Positions 27,685 to 37,924 of a DNA stretch of 64,000 nt are shown here, one piece after another. The position numbers and the translations under genes are program-made. Location of the stretch: positions 1-64,000 of the forward strand of contig NZ_CAJZAR010000033.1 in the NCBI RefSeq assembly GCF_914484835.1, written 5' to 3'. The notes below the pieces were generated by a model. The model did not search any database. It saw nothing but the letters and a program-made list of their open reading frames with translations, and was not told the origin of the DNA. Each line of letters begins with the position of its first letter. Position 1 is the first letter of the stretch. The DNA comes from Paraburkholderia tropica (GTDB lineage: Bacteria > Pseudomonadota > Gammaproteobacteria > Burkholderiales > Burkholderiaceae).

Positions 27685-28797
27685 TCAGCCGCCGATATAG
27701 GACATTTCGATGCGGCGTTCCTCGCTGGCTGCGGGCGCGTCGGCGCTGCCGCGAAGCTGCGAGTAGCGGTCGCCGCGCTGCTGCCAGACCTGGGCGATCG
27801 CGCTGGCAATGCCGGCGTCGGTCGCGTCGCCGCGCAACAGGGCGCGCAGGTCGTAGCCCATCGACGCGAACAGGCACAGGTACAGCTTGCCCTCGGTCGA
27901 GAGGCGCGCGCGCGTGCAGTCGCCGCAGAACGCGCGCGTCACGCTGGAGATCGTGCCGATCTCGCCCGCGCCGTCGGCGTAACCCCAGCGCTGCGCGGTT
28001 TCGGCCGCGCTGTGTGCGTCGAGCGGCACGAGCGCGAAGTGTTCGGCGATGCGCGCGACCACGTCGGCGGACGGCAGCACTTCGGCCATGTTCCAGCCGT
28101 TCGTGGCGCCCACGTCCATGTATTCGATGAAGCGCAGCGTCACGCCCGTGCCGCGGAAGTGGCGCGCGAGCGGGACGATTTCGCTGTCGTTGGTGCCGTG
28201 CTTGACGACCATGTTCACCTTGATCGGCGCGAGCCCCACGGCCTGCGCGGCCTCGATGCCGCCCAGCACGTCGGCGACCGAGAAATCGGCATCGTTCATG
28301 CGGCGGAACAGGGTGTCGTCGAGCGCGTCGAGACTCACGGTCACGCGCGTGAGACCCGCGTCGCGCAGCGCGCGCGCCTTGCGGGCCAGCAGCGAGCCGT
28401 TGGTGGTCAGCGTGAGGTCGAGCGGCGTGCCGTCGACCGTGCGCAGCGCCGCGAGCCGCTCGATCAGGAATTCGAGGTTTTTGCGCAACAGCGGCTCGCC
28501 GCCCGTGAGGCGGATCTTGGTGACGCCTTGCGCGACGAAAAGCCGCGCCAGCCGCTCGATTTCCTCGAGCGAGAGCAGCGCCGAATGCGGCAGGAACGGG
28601 TAGTCCTTGTCGAACACCGCGCGCGGCATGCAGTAGACGCAGCGGAAGTTGCAGCGGTCCGTCACCGAGATGCGCAGATCGCGCAGCGGCCGCGCGAGCG
28701 CGTCGAACACCTCGCCGGTTGGCGCGCGCACGGCGTCGGCCGCCAGCCGGGGCGGCAGCGAACGGGCGTCAGCAACAGGGATGATGCGTCGGGACAT
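27685..28797 (-). CDS. moaA: GTP 3',8-cyclase MoaA
   Basis: A 370-residue radical-SAM enzyme that starts molybdopterin synthesis by converting GTP to 3',8-cyclo-7,8-dihydro-GTP. The first cluster is CNFRCVYC (~48-55), with TGGEPLL near residue 100; the second is [19 protein letters not shown] (~300-318), which binds a second 4Fe-4S cluster. It ends SYIGG, the C-terminal Gly-Gly typical for MoaA. First gene of the moa operon. A TAAAAT (-10-like) about 50 bp upstream is the best promoter candidate. Confidence 0.95.
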   Translation of the reverse strand: MSRRIIPVADARSLPPRLAADAVRAPTGEVFDALARPLRDLRISVTDRCNFRCVYCMPRAVFDKDYPFLPHSALLSLEEIERLARLFVAQGVTKIRLTGGEPLLRKNLEFLIERLAALRTVDGTPLDLTLTTNGSLLARKARALRDAGLTRVTVSLDALDDTLFRRMNDADFSVADVLGGIEAAQAVGLAPIKVNMVVKHGTNDSEIVPLARHFRGTGVTLRFIEYMDVGATNGWNMAEVLPSADVVARIAEHFALVPLDAHSAAETAQRWGYADGAGEIGTISSVTRAFCGDCTRARLSTEGKLYLCLFASMGYDLRALLRGDATDAGIASAIAQVWQQRGDRYSQLRGSADAPAASEERRIEMSYIGG

Positions 28798-28890
28798 AGT
28801 GGTTTCGAACTCGCTGGTCTCAAACTCGCGATAGTTTGATTTTAGCCGAAGCGCACTTTGCCCATGGACAAGGGAGAACGCTGATATATC

Positions 28891-28920
28891 AAAAAAAAGC
28901 CCGCCGATAGGTGGCGGGCT
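28891..28920 (-). terminator. Terminator of rne
   Basis: AGCCCGCC and GGCGGGCT form the stem (28899-28920), with eight A on the left, i.e. a T8 run on the minus strand just past the rne stop. Confidence 0.85.
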
Positions 28921-28998
28921 TTTGTTGCACTGCGATGCGAGTGCCGGTGGAGGCGGACCGGGCGCGTCTTGCGGGCGCTACCCGGTCCGCCGGCCGCC

Positions 28999-31900
28999 TT
29001 ACGGCTGGCGGTCGGTTTCCACTTGCTGCATCGGCGTGCTGTCGGCCGGCGGCAGCGGCTTGCGCTCGCGCGGTACGCGCGCGGGCTTGACCACTTGCGC
29101 GGCAGCGTCTTGCGAGGCGCGCAGCTTGCCAGCGTCGGTGTTCACCCAAACGAGGCCGGCGCCAGCCAGCACCGTGTCGAGCGATTCCGCCGCGACGGCG
29201 CTGACCGTCGTCACCTGAACCGGACGCTGAGCCACCGGCTCGACGACAGGCGCGGTTTCGACACGGGCGGTCTCGACACGGGCGGCTTCGACCGGTGCGG
29301 TCTCAACCGGAGCAACGCGCGTTTCGACCGGCTCGGCTTGTGCAGCGGCGGCAGCCGGTGCAGCTTCCTCGGACTTCGGCGCTTCGACGCGGTCTTCACG
29401 CGGTGCCGGCACTTCGGCGGCGACGGCAGGCGCTTGGGCCGGCGTTTCTGCCGGAACTGCCACGACGACCGGAGCCGCTGCTTCAACCGGCGCAGCTTCG
29501 ACCGGTGCGGCCGGTGCTGCGGGTTCGACGGCGACCGGTGCGACCGGTGCAACGTGCTCGACAGGTGCGGCCGGCGCGACGGGCGCAGCCGTTTCCACGG
29601 CGGCCGGAGCGACGGTTTCAACCGGCGCGGGAGCGACTTGCGGCGCTGCCGGCGCGGCTTCCACGGCCTTCGCTTCGACACGTTCGACCGCTTCGGCAGC
29701 GGCGACCGGCAGGGCGGTCACGACCGCAGCTTCCGTCACCACGGTCTGCACCGTCGTTTCCGTCTTGATCGACTCGACGGCGGCGTGTTCCGCTGCCGGT
29801 GCGTCGATGCCTGCGTCAACACCTTCTTCGCCCGATGCGCCGTCTTCCGACGCGCCATCGGTCATTGCCGTACCTTCCGCATCGCGTTCGCGACGGCCAC
29901 CACGGCGGCCGCGACGACGGCGGCGGCGCTCTTCACCTTGCGGCGATGCGCCATCGTCATCGGCACCCGACTGGCTCACGCCATCGGTCAGAGCGGCTTG
30001 AGCGGCTTCTGCGGTTTCGCTGTCGGCACCGACGCCCGCGGCTTCGATACGGGCTTCCTGCGCCTCGGCGGCCTCGTTCTGCTGCGAGCGGCGGCGTTCG
30101 CCACGCTCGCCGCGTTCACGGCGCTCGCCGCGTGCCGGCGTTTCGCCGGTTTCGCTGCGGTCCTGACCACGTTCGACGCGTTCGATGCGCTGTTCGCGCT
30201 CGCCACGTGCTTCACGCGGTTCGCGTTGCTCGCGCGGTTCACGCGGCTCGCGGGCTTCGCGCGGCTCACGTGCTTCACGCGGTTCACGCGCTTCACGATT
30301 GCCACGGCCTTCGCGTGCTTCGCGCGGCTCGCGTTGTTCACGCGGTTCGCGGGCTTCACGTGCCTCGCGCGGCTCACGGCCTTCGCGTTGCTCGCGCGGT
30401 TCGCGTTCCTCGCGGCGGCCCGACGGCTGACCGCCGCGCGTGCCGCTCGTGCCACCGGTGCCTTCGCCACGGCCTGCCGCGTCGCGGCCACCGGTGCGGC
30501 GGTTGCGGTTGCGATCGCCCGACGCGGCCTTGTCGCCACGCTCAGGACGGCCTTCGCGTGCCGGACGTGCAGCCTTTTCCTGCGTCTGGGCCGGCGCCGG
30601 TGCGGGAGCCGCAGCCGGTGCGCCGCCGAACAGGCGCTTGATGAAGCCGAAGAAACCGCCGCTGGCCGGTGCGGCCGCAACGGGTGCCGCCGCCGGAATG
30701 GCTTCCACCGGCTTCACGGGCGCGGACGGCGCCGGACGGTCCGGCGTGATGCCCTTGACCGCGGCTTCCTGCTTCGGCTTGGCTTCGGCGTTGCGCTTGC
30801 TGTAGCCGGTTTCCGATTCGAGCTCACGCGCCGCTTCCTCGGCCAGCTTCCACGAGGCGCGCGGATCGTCGAGGCGCGTATCGTCGTGACGCAGACGCTC
30901 GAGCTTGTAGTGCGGCGTTTCGAGATGCTTGTTCGGGATCAGCACGACGCCGACCTTGAAGCGCGACTCGATCTTGTTGATTTCCGAACGTTTTTCGTTC
31001 AGCAGGAAGGCGGTCACTTCGACCGGCACCTGGCAGTGGATCGCCGCGGTGTTTTCCTTCATCGCTTCTTCCTGGATGATGCGCAGGACCTGAAGCGCCG
31101 ACGATTCCGTATCGCGGATATGACCCGTGCCGTTACAGCGCGGGCAGGTGACGTGGCTGCCTTCCGAGAGGGCCGGGCGCAGACGCTGGCGCGACAGCTC
31201 CATCAGGCCGAAGCGCGAGATCTTGCCCATCTGCACACGTGCGCGGTCGTGGCGCAGCGCATCCTTCAGACGCTGCTCGACTTCGCGCTGGCTCTTGGCC
31301 GACTCCATGTCGATGAAGTCGATCACGATCAGGCCGCCCAGGTCGCGCAGACGCAGCTGGCGAGCCACTTCGTCGGCGGCTTCGAGGTTGGTGCGCGCGG
31401 CGGTTTCCTCGATGTCGGCGCCCTTGGTGGCGCGGGCCGAGTTCACGTCGATGGCGACCAGCGCTTCGGTGTGGTCGATCACGATCGCGCCGCCCGAGGG
31501 CAGCGGCACCGTGCGCGAATACGCCGTTTCGATCTGGTGTTCGATCTGGAAGCGCGAGAAAAGCGGCACGTCGTCGTGATACCGCTTCACCTTGCTGACA
31601 TTGTCCGGCATCACGATATCCATGAAGGCGCGCGCCTGGTCATAGATTTCCGTGGTGTCGATGAGGATTTCGCCGATGTCGGGCTGGAAGTAGTCGCGGA
31701 TCGCACGGATCACGAGGCTCGATTCCAGATAGATCAGCATGGGCTGACCGGACGTGCCTGCCTGCGACGCCGCTTCGATGGCGCGCCACAGTTGCAGCAG
31801 GTAGTTCAGGTCCCACTGGAGCTCTTCGGCGGAGCGGCCGATGCCGGCCGTGCGCGCGATGATGCTCATGCCTTCCGGCAGTTGCAGCTGCGCCATGGTT

Positions 31901-32355
31901 TCGCGCAGTTCCTGACGGTCGTCACCCTCGATGCGGCGCGAAACGCCGCCGCCGCGCGGGTTGTTCGGCATGAGGACCAGATAGCGGCCGGCGAGCGAGA
32001 TGAACGTGGTCAGGGCTGCGCCCTTGTTGCCGCGTTCTTCCTTTTCGACCTGGACGATCAGTTCCTGGCCTTCCTTGAGGGCGTCCTGGATACGCGCGCC
32101 GCGCATGTCCACGCCGTCGCGGAAGTATTGGCGGGCGACTTCCTTGAACGGCAGGAAGCCGTGGCGGTCTTCGCCGTAGTTCACGAAACACGCTTCGAGC
32201 GAGGGCTCGATGCGGGTCACGATGCCCTTGTAGATGTTGCCTTTGCGCTGTTCGCGCCCGGCGGTTTCGATGTCGATGTCGATGAGCTTCTGTCCATCGA
32301 CGATGGCGACACGCAGTTCTTCCTGCTGTGTCGCGTTGAACAGCATGCGTTTCAT
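28999..32355 (-). CDS. rne: Ribonuclease E
   Basis: A 1118-residue RNase E, the main endonuclease of mRNA decay and rRNA/tRNA maturation. An S1 domain near the N-terminus ([22 protein letters not shown], ~40-60), a catalytic region with [19 protein letters not shown] (~305) and [13 protein letters not shown] (~345), and the Zn-link CPRCNGTGH (~405) are seen. After ~530 the protein is disordered: an Arg/Glu-rich block and Pro/Ala/Val repeats. That part normally binds RNA and degradosome partners. Leader of 855 bp; ends at a T8 terminator. Confidence 0.96.
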   Translation of the reverse strand: MKRMLFNATQQEELRVAIVDGQKLIDIDIETAGREQRKGNIYKGIVTRIEPSLEACFVNYGEDRHGFLPFKEVARQYFRDGVDMRGARIQDALKEGQELIVQVEKEERGNKGAALTTFISLAGRYLVLMPNNPRGGGVSRRIEGDDRQELRETMAQLQLPEGMSIIARTAGIGRSAEELQWDLNYLLQLWRAIEAASQAGTSGQPMLIYLESSLVIRAIRDYFQPDIGEILIDTTEIYDQARAFMDIVMPDNVSKVKRYHDDVPLFSRFQIEHQIETAYSRTVPLPSGGAIVIDHTEALVAIDVNSARATKGADIEETAARTNLEAADEVARQLRLRDLGGLIVIDFIDMESAKSQREVEQRLKDALRHDRARVQMGKISRFGLMELSRQRLRPALSEGSHVTCPRCNGTGHIRDTESSALQVLRIIQEEAMKENTAAIHCQVPVEVTAFLLNEKRSEINKIESRFKVGVVLIPNKHLETPHYKLERLRHDDTRLDDPRASWKLAEEAARELESETGYSKRNAEAKPKQEAAVKGITPDRPAPSAPVKPVEAIPAAAPVAAAPASGGFFGFIKRLFGGAPAAAPAPAPAQTQEKAARPAREGRPERGDKAASGDRNRNRRTGGRDAAGRGEGTGGTSGTRGGQPSGRREEREPREQREGREPREAREAREPREQREPREAREGRGNREAREPREAREPREAREPREPREQREPREARGEREQRIERVERGQDRSETGETPARGERRERGERGERRRSQQNEAAEAQEARIEAAGVGADSETAEAAQAALTDGVSQSGADDDGASPQGEERRRRRRGRRGGRRERDAEGTAMTDGASEDGASGEEGVDAGIDAPAAEHAAVESIKTETTVQTVVTEAAVVTALPVAAAEAVERVEAKAVEAAPAAPQVAPAPVETVAPAAVETAAPVAPAAPVEHVAPVAPVAVEPAAPAAPVEAAPVEAAAPVVVAVPAETPAQAPAVAAEVPAPREDRVEAPKSEEAAPAAAAAQAEPVETRVAPVETAPVEAARVETARVETAPVVEPVAQRPVQVTTVSAVAAESLDTVLAGAGLVWVNTDAGKLRASQDAAAQVVKPARVPRERKPLPPADSTPMQQVETDRQP
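30190..30440. repeat. Imperfect repeats coding the Arg-rich tail of RNase E
   Basis: A block of 9- and 15-bp imperfect direct repeats such as CGCGGTTCACGCGGCTC, read on the minus strand as [18 protein letters not shown] residues. It is the low-complexity RNA-binding block of the rne tail. Confidence 0.7.
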
Positions 32356-32869
32356 TGAACGGCTCCAGTGCGGCGTTGCGCGCGGCTCTCGCGGCGCCCG
32401 ACGCTTCGACGGGCAGAACGAAAGCCGGCAGCGGCAAGCCGCGCCTTATTGTGTTGTCACAAGCACGCTGGAGCAGGAACGTTGGGGAGGAGAATTGCCT
32501 TCTGTGGGTCCGGTCCGGCGTTGTGTTGCCATGGACGGGCCGCGTGGGCACATGCGAAATACGTCTTCAACAAGCGGCCAGACATGCCGTGGAAGTGCGA
32601 CGGCACGGATTTCCTGTGCTTCCGATCCGACTGCTGCGCGCGGCGGCGACATACTGCGCCTTGCACGATCGCAACAGAAGACAAACCGCAGCGGCGAACC
32701 GCGCGCGCTTGCGGCTGGATCAGCTTCGCGGCCTGGCTATCCAAGCAGGACCGCGTATGGGAAGCCTTCAGGAACGCCCGTCTTCCCCCTCGGGGTGTCT
32801 CGCCACCTTTGACGTCGCCATGTCCCGCACGTTGCCGGGACGCTTCGGGCGCTCGCCGTATTTTCGCCA

Positions 32870-32918
32870 CCGCGGCGTGGCGTCGCGGTCACTTCGACCG
32901 CGCGGCGCCACGCCGCGG
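32870..32918 (-). promoter_or_regulatory. Nested 13-bp stem-loop in the rne leader
   Basis: A perfect 13-bp stem, CCGCGGCGTGGCG (32870-32882) and CGCCACGCCGCGG (32906-32918), encloses a second hairpin, CGCGGTC (32884-32890) and GACCGCG (32896-32902). It is flanked by A/T-rich bases on both sides. Confidence 0.6.
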
Positions 32919-32926
32919 ATGAATTC

Positions 32927-32935
32927 TTTATACCA
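32927..32935 (-). promoter_or_regulatory. Extended -10 candidate promoter for rne
   Basis: TGGTATAAA on the minus strand, an extended -10 with no clear -35. A start about 7 bases later would open right at the 13-bp stem. Confidence 0.4.
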
Positions 32936-33198
32936 ATGTTCCGTTACCGTCGGAGGCCGCGCCGACCGAACGTGCCTGTGGGCGCCGTCCCTGCCGTGCG
33001 GATTTCCGTGCGTGCAACTCGTTGCATCTCTTCTTTCGGGGTGAGCAACCTGCCCCGGGCGCAAGTAAAATAACCGTTTATCGCTTGCTGCCTACGCATG
33101 CAGCGCGGTTCAGGTCCGGTCGAACCTCCTTGGGTATCCATCGGATGGTTCTGGAACTTTTTGGCCGTTTGGCCTACCGTCGCGTCAGCGTTGGGCAA

Positions 33199-33227
33199 AT
33201 TATATTCAGAATGAAAGGGTTAGGCAA
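33199..33227 (-). promoter_or_regulatory. Distal rne promoter candidate
   Basis: Minus strand: TTGCCT (33227-33222), 17 bp, TATAAT (33204-33199). The -35 lies inside the first codons of rluC. Would give a leader of about 840 nt. Confidence 0.5.
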
Positions 33228-34242
33228 AACATCCCAGAATCAGGTCGCAGCCGACCAGGTTTCCATCGTCGAAATCGACGATGGCGCAGCCGGTCAGCGG
33301 ATCGATAACTTTCTTCTGCGCGTCTGCAAAGGCGTGCCGAAAAGCCACATCTATCGCATTTTGCGCAGCGGGGAAGTGCGCGTGAATAAGGGCCGGGTCG
33401 ATGCGCAGTACCGCCTCGAACTCGGCGACCTCGTGCGCGTGCCGCCCATCCGCATCGCCGAAAAAACGCAGCAGGAGTCGGCGCCCGTGCCGCCCGGCCA
33501 GTTCCCCGTGCTGTTCGAGGACGACGCCATGCTCGTGATCGACAAGCCTGCGGGCGTCGCCGTGCATGGCGGCAGCGGCGTGGCGTTCGGCGTGATCGAA
33601 CAATTGCGCGAGGCGCGCCCGCACGCCAAATTCCTCGAACTCGTGCACCGGCTCGACCGCGAAACGTCGGGCGTGCTGATGCTGGCCAAGAAGCGCGCGG
33701 CGCTGGTCGGCCTGCACGAGCAGATGCGTGATAACAAGACCGACAAGCGTTACTACGCCTGCGTCCACGGCGACTGGGCGAGCGACTGGGGCCGCCGTCG
33801 TGCCGTCAAGGAACCGCTGCACAAGTATCTGACCCCGGAAGGCGAGCGCCGCGTGCGCGTGCAGGCCGACGGCATGCCGTCGCACACGGTGTTCAATCTC
33901 GTCGAGCGCTGGCCGCACTATGCGCTGCTCGAAGCGGAACTCAAGACCGGCCGGACCCATCAGATCCGCGTGCACCTGGCGCATCTGGGCCTGCCGATTC
34001 TCGGCGACGCCAAGTACGGCGACTTCGCGCTCAACAAGGCGCTGGCGCGCACCGGCGCGAAGCCGGGCCTCAAGCGCATGTTCCTGCACGCTCACCGGCT
34101 CAAGCTCGCGCATCCGATCACCGGTGAGACGCTGCAGTTCGAGGCGCCGCTGCCGCCGGAACTGCGCAGTTTCGTCGACGCACTGCGTGCGCAGCGCGAA
34201 GGCGCGGACGGCGAGAGCCAGGCCGCCGCGCAGCCGGAATGA
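33211..34242 (+). CDS. rluC: 23S rRNA pseudouridine synthase RluC
   Basis: A 343-residue enzyme that makes pseudouridine at 955, 2504 and 2580 of 23S rRNA (E. coli numbering). It has an S4 domain (~25-85; IYRILRSGEVRVNKGRVDAQYRL) and a catalytic RluA-type domain with HRLDRETSG (~150; the Asp is the nucleophile), KTGRTHQIRVHLA (~247) and LGDAKYGD. The ATG at 33211 has no clear Shine-Dalgarno, but upstream in-frame codons look non-coding. It heads the rluC-HAD-Rieske-SppA operon. Confidence 0.92.
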   Translation: MKGLGKTSQNQVAADQVSIVEIDDGAAGQRIDNFLLRVCKGVPKSHIYRILRSGEVRVNKGRVDAQYRLELGDLVRVPPIRIAEKTQQESAPVPPGQFPVLFEDDAMLVIDKPAGVAVHGGSGVAFGVIEQLREARPHAKFLELVHRLDRETSGVLMLAKKRAALVGLHEQMRDNKTDKRYYACVHGDWASDWGRRRAVKEPLHKYLTPEGERRVRVQADGMPSHTVFNLVERWPHYALLEAELKTGRTHQIRVHLAHLGLPILGDAKYGDFALNKALARTGAKPGLKRMFLHAHRLKLAHPITGETLQFEAPLPPELRSFVDALRAQREGADGESQAAAQPE

Positions 34243-34268
34243 CGCGGCAGCGCCGCGCCGGGGATGAC

Positions 34269-34316
34269 GCCGGAGAACAAGCCGGAGCAAAAGCCGGAGA
34301 ACAAGCCGGACGAAAA
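34269..34316. repeat. Four 12-bp tandem repeats between rluC and the HAD gene
   Basis: GCCGGAGAACAA, GCCGGAGCAAAA, GCCGGAGAACAA and GCCGGACGAAAA in a row. They are non-coding if rluC stops at 34242. Confidence 0.85.
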
Positions 34317-34342
34317 AACAACAGTGTTTGGAGAAGGACCGT

Positions 34343-35002
34343 ATGGCTCGACAGCAATTTGACCTGATTGTGTTCGACTGGGACGGCACGTTGATGGACT
34401 CGACCGCCCACATTACGCGCAGCATCCAGGCCGCGTGCCGCGACCTCGGCTTGCCCGTGCCCGGCGACGAGGCGGCCAGCTACGTGATCGGCCTCGGCCT
34501 GCGCGAGGCGTTGCAGATCGCCGCGCCCACGCTCGCGCCCGCCGACTATCCGCGCCTCGTGGAGCGTTATCGCGTGCACTATCTGCTCAAGGATCAGGAG
34601 ACGGAGCTGTTCGCGGGCGTGCGCGAGATGCTCACGGAACTGCGCGACACCGGCTATCTGCTTGCGGTGGCGACGGGCAAGAGCCGCGTGGGCCTGAACC
34701 GCGCGCTCGCCGACGCGCGCCTGACGAGCCTGTTCGACGGCACGCGCTGCGCCGACGAAACCTTCTCGAAGCCGCATCCGGCCATGCTTCAGGAACTGAC
34801 GCGCGAACTGGGGCAGGATCTGGGCCGCACGGTCATGATCGGCGACACCACGCACGACCTGCAGATGGCGGCCAATGCCGGCGCGGCGGGTGTGGGCGTG
34901 GCGTATGGCGCGCACGCGTCGAGTTCGCTCGAAGCGCTCGCGCCCCAATACATCGCCGCCGACGTGCCGGCGCTCTCGGCCTGGCTGCGGGAGCACGCAT
35001 GA
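34343..35002 (+). CDS. HAD-IA family hydrolase, phosphoglycolate phosphatase-like
   Basis: A 219-residue HAD phosphatase. Motif I is FDWDGTLMDS (~10-19), motif II VATGKSR (~110), motif III/IV KPHP and MIGDTTHDLQMAANAG (~160). It matches Gph-like phosphatases, which dephosphorylate 2-phosphoglycolate or similar small phosphoesters, but the substrate is not fixed. The ATG at 34343 follows GGAGAAGG. It overlaps the Rieske gene (ATGA). Confidence 0.87.
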   Translation: MARQQFDLIVFDWDGTLMDSTAHITRSIQAACRDLGLPVPGDEAASYVIGLGLREALQIAAPTLAPADYPRLVERYRVHYLLKDQETELFAGVREMLTELRDTGYLLAVATGKSRVGLNRALADARLTSLFDGTRCADETFSKPHPAMLQELTRELGQDLGRTVMIGDTTHDLQMAANAGAAGVGVAYGAHASSSLEALAPQYIAADVPALSAWLREHA

Positions 35003-35403
35003 GCCTGCCCGCGAACGAGGCGAGCCTCGCGGCAGTGCGCGTCTGCGCGGCCGACGAACTCGCCGACGGCGGCGCCGGCAAGCGACTTGACGCGACCTAC
35101 GCGGGCGGCCCCGCCGTGGTCTTTTTCGTTCGCTACGCCGGCGAGGTCTACGGCTACCTGAACCGCTGCGCGCACGTGCCGATGGAGCTCGACTGGGTCG
35201 AAGGGCAGTTCTTCGAGTCGTCGGGTCTCTATCTGATGTGCGCCACGCACGGCGCGATCTACGAACCCGAGACGGGCAAGTGCGTCGGCGGCCCGTGCCG
35301 CGGCGGACGGCTGCGTCCGGTGCGCGTCGAGGAACGCGACACGCCCGAGGGCCGTGCGGTATTCTGGCTGCCGGACGCCGATCTGAGTCCGACCCCTTTG
35401 TGA
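34999..35403 (+). CDS. Rieske [2Fe-2S] protein
   Basis: A 134-residue small Rieske protein with the cluster motifs CAHVPM (Cys-x-His) and CATHGAIY (Cys-x-x-His) near residues 56-96, followed by CVGGPCRGGRL. Small Rieske proteins of this type act as ferredoxin-like carriers. It is read with the HAD gene, since the ATG overlaps its stop, and probably with the protease gene after it. Redox partner unknown. Confidence 0.85.
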   Translation: MSLPANEASLAAVRVCAADELADGGAGKRLDATYAGGPAVVFFVRYAGEVYGYLNRCAHVPMELDWVEGQFFESSGLYLMCATHGAIYEPETGKCVGGPCRGGRLRPVRVEERDTPEGRAVFWLPDADLSPTPL

Positions 35404-35428
35404 TTTTTCGCTGATTCTCACCGCACGC

Positions 35429-36436
35429 ATGTCAGACAATCCGACCCCTGATCAGAACGAGCCGGACCGCCCGATGCACTCCGGCAAATCCGAAGCCGGC
35501 AAGACCGGCTGGGAGCGTGACGCGCTCGAGCGCATCGCCATGGCCGCGATCGTCGAGCAACGGGCGGCACGGCGCTGGAGAATCTTCTTCCGCTTTGCGT
35601 TTCTGGCCGTCTTTCTGCTGATCGCCTGGGCGCTGCTCGACTTTTCCGGCGCGCGCGTGGAGGGCACCGGCAAGCACACGGCGCTCGTCTCGCTCGACGG
35701 CGAGATCTCGTCCGATACCGCCGCGAACGCCGACGATATCAACAGCGCGCTCGACAGCGCCTTCGACGACGACGGCACGGCGGGCGTGATCCTGCACATC
35801 GACAGCCCGGGCGGCTCGCCCGTGCAGGCCGGCATCATCAACGACGAAATCCATCGTCTGCGCGCCAAATATCCGGCCATTCCGCTCTACGTGGTGGTCG
35901 GCGACATGTGCGCGTCGGGCGGCTATTACGTCGCGGCGGCCGCCGACAAGATCTACGTGAACAAGGCGAGCATCGTCGGTTCGATCGGCGTGCTGATGGA
36001 CGGCTTCGGCTTTACGGGTCTGATGGACAAGCTCGGAGTCGAGCGCCGCCTGCGCACTTCGGGTGAGAACAAGGGCTTTTACGACCCGTTCTCGCCGGAT
36101 ACGCCGAAGATGGATGCACATGCGCAGGAAATGCTCGACCAGATCCACCAGCAGTTCATCGACGCGGTGAAGGCCGGGCGCGGCACGCGCCTGAAGGATT
36201 CGCCGGATATTTTCTCGGGCCTGTTCTGGACCGGTCAGAAGAGTGTCGAGCTGGGTCTCGCGGACGGTTACGGCGACACCGACTACGTGGCGCGCGAGGT
36301 GATCAAGGCGCCCGACGTGGTCGATTACACGGTCAAGCAGAGCATTTCCGACCGCGTGGCGAAGCGCTTTGGCGCAAGCGTCGGTTCATCGGCGATGCAT
36401 TCGCTGATCTCGGGCGCGAAGATGTCGTTGCGTTAA
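35429..36436 (+). CDS. S49 family signal peptide peptidase-like protease (SppA)
   Basis: A 335-residue membrane serine protease. One membrane helix (FFRFAFLAVFLLIAWALLDF, ~48-68) is followed by the SppA domain: HIDSPGGSPVQAG (~130), the catalytic Ser in MCASGGYY (~160) and the probable catalytic Lys in GLMDKLGVE (~200). SppA removes remnant signal peptides from the membrane. Last gene of the rluC operon, 26 bp after the Rieske gene, with a terminator. Confidence 0.9.
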   Translation: MSDNPTPDQNEPDRPMHSGKSEAGKTGWERDALERIAMAAIVEQRAARRWRIFFRFAFLAVFLLIAWALLDFSGARVEGTGKHTALVSLDGEISSDTAANADDINSALDSAFDDDGTAGVILHIDSPGGSPVQAGIINDEIHRLRAKYPAIPLYVVVGDMCASGGYYVAAAADKIYVNKASIVGSIGVLMDGFGFTGLMDKLGVERRLRTSGENKGFYDPFSPDTPKMDAHAQEMLDQIHQQFIDAVKAGRGTRLKDSPDIFSGLFWTGQKSVELGLADGYGDTDYVAREVIKAPDVVDYTVKQSISDRVAKRFGASVGSSAMHSLISGAKMSLR

Positions 36437-36461
36437 AGCGCTTCGGCGCGTTCATCGCAAC

Positions 36462-36502
36462 AAAAACGGCCGCTGGCGATTGCGCAGCGGCCGTTTGTTT
36501 TT
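36462..36502. terminator. Bidirectional terminator between SppA-like and RsmI-like genes
   Basis: AAAACGGCCGCTG and CAGCGGCCGTTT stem with T tract on the right and A on the left. Confidence 0.85.
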
Positions 36503-36524
36503 GGGGCGTGGTTATGCGCCCGGA

Positions 36525-37262
36525 TCAGTTCGCCAGCATCAGAAAGATCGCGGGCCGCTTGTGCAGATCGGGCGTGGGCGGCTTTTTCCACTCGGATATC
36601 GCGCGGCTCAGGATCGTCTCGGTCGGTAGCGTGAGGTCGGCGGCCACGCACACGAGCGTCGAGGGTGCGCAGGTCGCGACCAGCGCGTCGAGCAGCGTCT
36701 TGTTGCGATAGGGCGTCTCGATGAAGATCTGCGTCTGCTTCGCCTTGCGCGAGGTCTGTTCGAGTTCGCGCAGCTTCTTGATGCGCTCGTTGGCGTCCAC
36801 CGGCAGATAGCCGTGGAACGCGAAGCTCTGGCCGTTCAGGCCCGACGCCATCAGCGCGAGCAGGATCGAGCTCGGGCCGACGAGCGGCACGACCTTGATG
36901 CCGCGCTCGTGCGCGCGGCGTACCAGCAGCGCGCCCGGATCGGCCACGGCGGGCACGCCCGCCTCGGACACGAGGCCTGTGTCGATGCCCTTCAGCAGCG
37001 GCGCGAGCAGCTTGTCGACCTGGCCCGCGGGCGTGTTGACGTTCAGTTCGCTGATCTCGATTTCCTGGATCGGCCGCGTGGTGCCGACGCGCTTCAGGAA
37101 GGCTCGCGTGCTCTTGGCGTTTTCGCCGATATAGCTCGCGAGCGCGCCGGCGCGCTCGCGCACGGGCGCGGGCAGCACGTAGGCGAGCGCGGCTTCGTCG
37201 CCGTCGCCGAGCGTGTTCGGGATCAGATAGAGCGTGCCTTTCGACGTATTTTGCGCGGTCAT
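36525..37262 (-). CDS. RsmI-like SAM-dependent methyltransferase
   Basis: A 245-residue tetrapyrrole-methylase-fold protein. Segments [38 protein letters not shown] and [29 protein letters not shown] match the RsmI family, which methylates C1402 of 16S rRNA. It is a shorter paralogue without the C-terminal extension of RsmI, so the target is not certain. Its start overlaps the stop of maf by an ATGA; the two are coupled. Confidence 0.83.
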   Translation of the reverse strand: MTAQNTSKGTLYLIPNTLGDGDEAALAYVLPAPVRERAGALASYIGENAKSTRAFLKRVGTTRPIQEIEISELNVNTPAGQVDKLLAPLLKGIDTGLVSEAGVPAVADPGALLVRRAHERGIKVVPLVGPSSILLALMASGLNGQSFAFHGYLPVDANERIKKLRELEQTSRKAKQTQIFIETPYRNKTLLDALVATCAPSTLVCVAADLTLPTETILSRAISEWKKPPTPDLHKRPAIFLMLAN

Positions 37263-37924
37263 GCCTGGGTCTCCAGCAGCGGATAGCCCGCGGCCAGCAG
37301 CATGCGCGTGAGCGCGATGAGCGGCAGGCCGATCAGGGCGGTGGGATCGTCGGATTCGATGGCTTCGAGCAGCGCGATGCCGAGGCCTTCGGATTTGGCG
37401 CTGCCCGCGCAGTCGTAGGGCTGTTCGGCGCGCAGATAGGCGTCGAGGGCGGCGTCCGGCAGATCGCGAAAGCGCACCTTCGTCACGATATCGACGGTAT
37501 CCGTTTGGCCAGTAGCGGTATCGAGCAGACTGAGGGCACTATGGAACAACACTTCGCGGCCACGCATGCTGCGCAGCTGGTCGAGCGCGCGGTCGTGCGT
37601 GCCGGGCTTGCCGATCTGGTGGCCGTCGAAGGTCGCCACCTGGTCGGAGCCGATCACGAGCGCGCGGCCGGTGGTCGCGGGCAGGGCGGCGGCCACGGCG
37701 CGGGCCTTGGCTTCGGCGAGACGCAGCGCGGTGGCTTCGGGCGTTTCGCCGGGTTGCGGCGTTTCGTCGAGATCGGGCACGGCGGTGTCGAACGGAATGC
37801 GCAGGCGTTCGAGCAGTTCGCGGCGGTAGCGCGAGCTGGAGGCGAGTATCAGCGCGGGGCGGCCCGTCTGCGGAGCGGGGACGGCGGGCGCAACGGGCGC
37901 AGCGGGCGAGGAAGATTCCTGCAT
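37259..37924 (-). CDS. Maf family nucleotide pyrophosphatase (YceF type)
   Basis: A 221-residue Maf protein, a pyrophosphatase removing modified nucleoside triphosphates; the YceF branch prefers 7-methyl-GTP. Key parts: [15 protein letters not shown] (~30), [22 protein letters not shown] (~53), [10 protein letters not shown] (~90), and [12 protein letters not shown] (~165). It has a ~25-residue Ala/Pro N-terminal extension from the ATG at 37924; a start further in is possible. Next to the RsmI-like gene. Confidence 0.9.
   Translation of the reverse strand: MQESSSPAAPVAPAVPAPQTGRPALILASSSRYRRELLERLRIPFDTAVPDLDETPQPGETPEATALRLAEAKARAVAAALPATTGRALVIGSDQVATFDGHQIGKPGTHDRALDQLRSMRGREVLFHSALSLLDTATGQTDTVDIVTKVRFRDLPDAALDAYLRAEQPYDCAGSAKSEGLGIALLEAIESDDPTALIGLPLIALTRMLLAAGYPLLETQA

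Larger units (their letters stand above)
32356..33210. other. Long rne leader / rne-rluC divergent region
   Basis: 855 bp with no supported gene. It holds two minus-strand promoter candidates and a very stable nested stem-loop (32870-32918), listed separately. Most of it would be the 5' untranslated leader of rne. Confidence 0.6.

Noticed and set aside
28798..28890. Molybdenum-cofactor riboswitch before moaA
   Set aside because: The leader is too short and shows no multi-stem structure like the E. coli element.
28969..32358. A 1129-codon open frame on the plus strand, opposite rne
   Set aside because: It is the mirror of a high-GC3 gene. The rne strand has clear RNase E motifs, and the antisense frame is Arg/Ala/His-rich with no domain.
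34264..34362. A 32-codon frame through the 12-bp repeats
   Set aside because: It overlaps the HAD gene start in another frame and has no good ribosome site. Kept only as part of the repeat finding.
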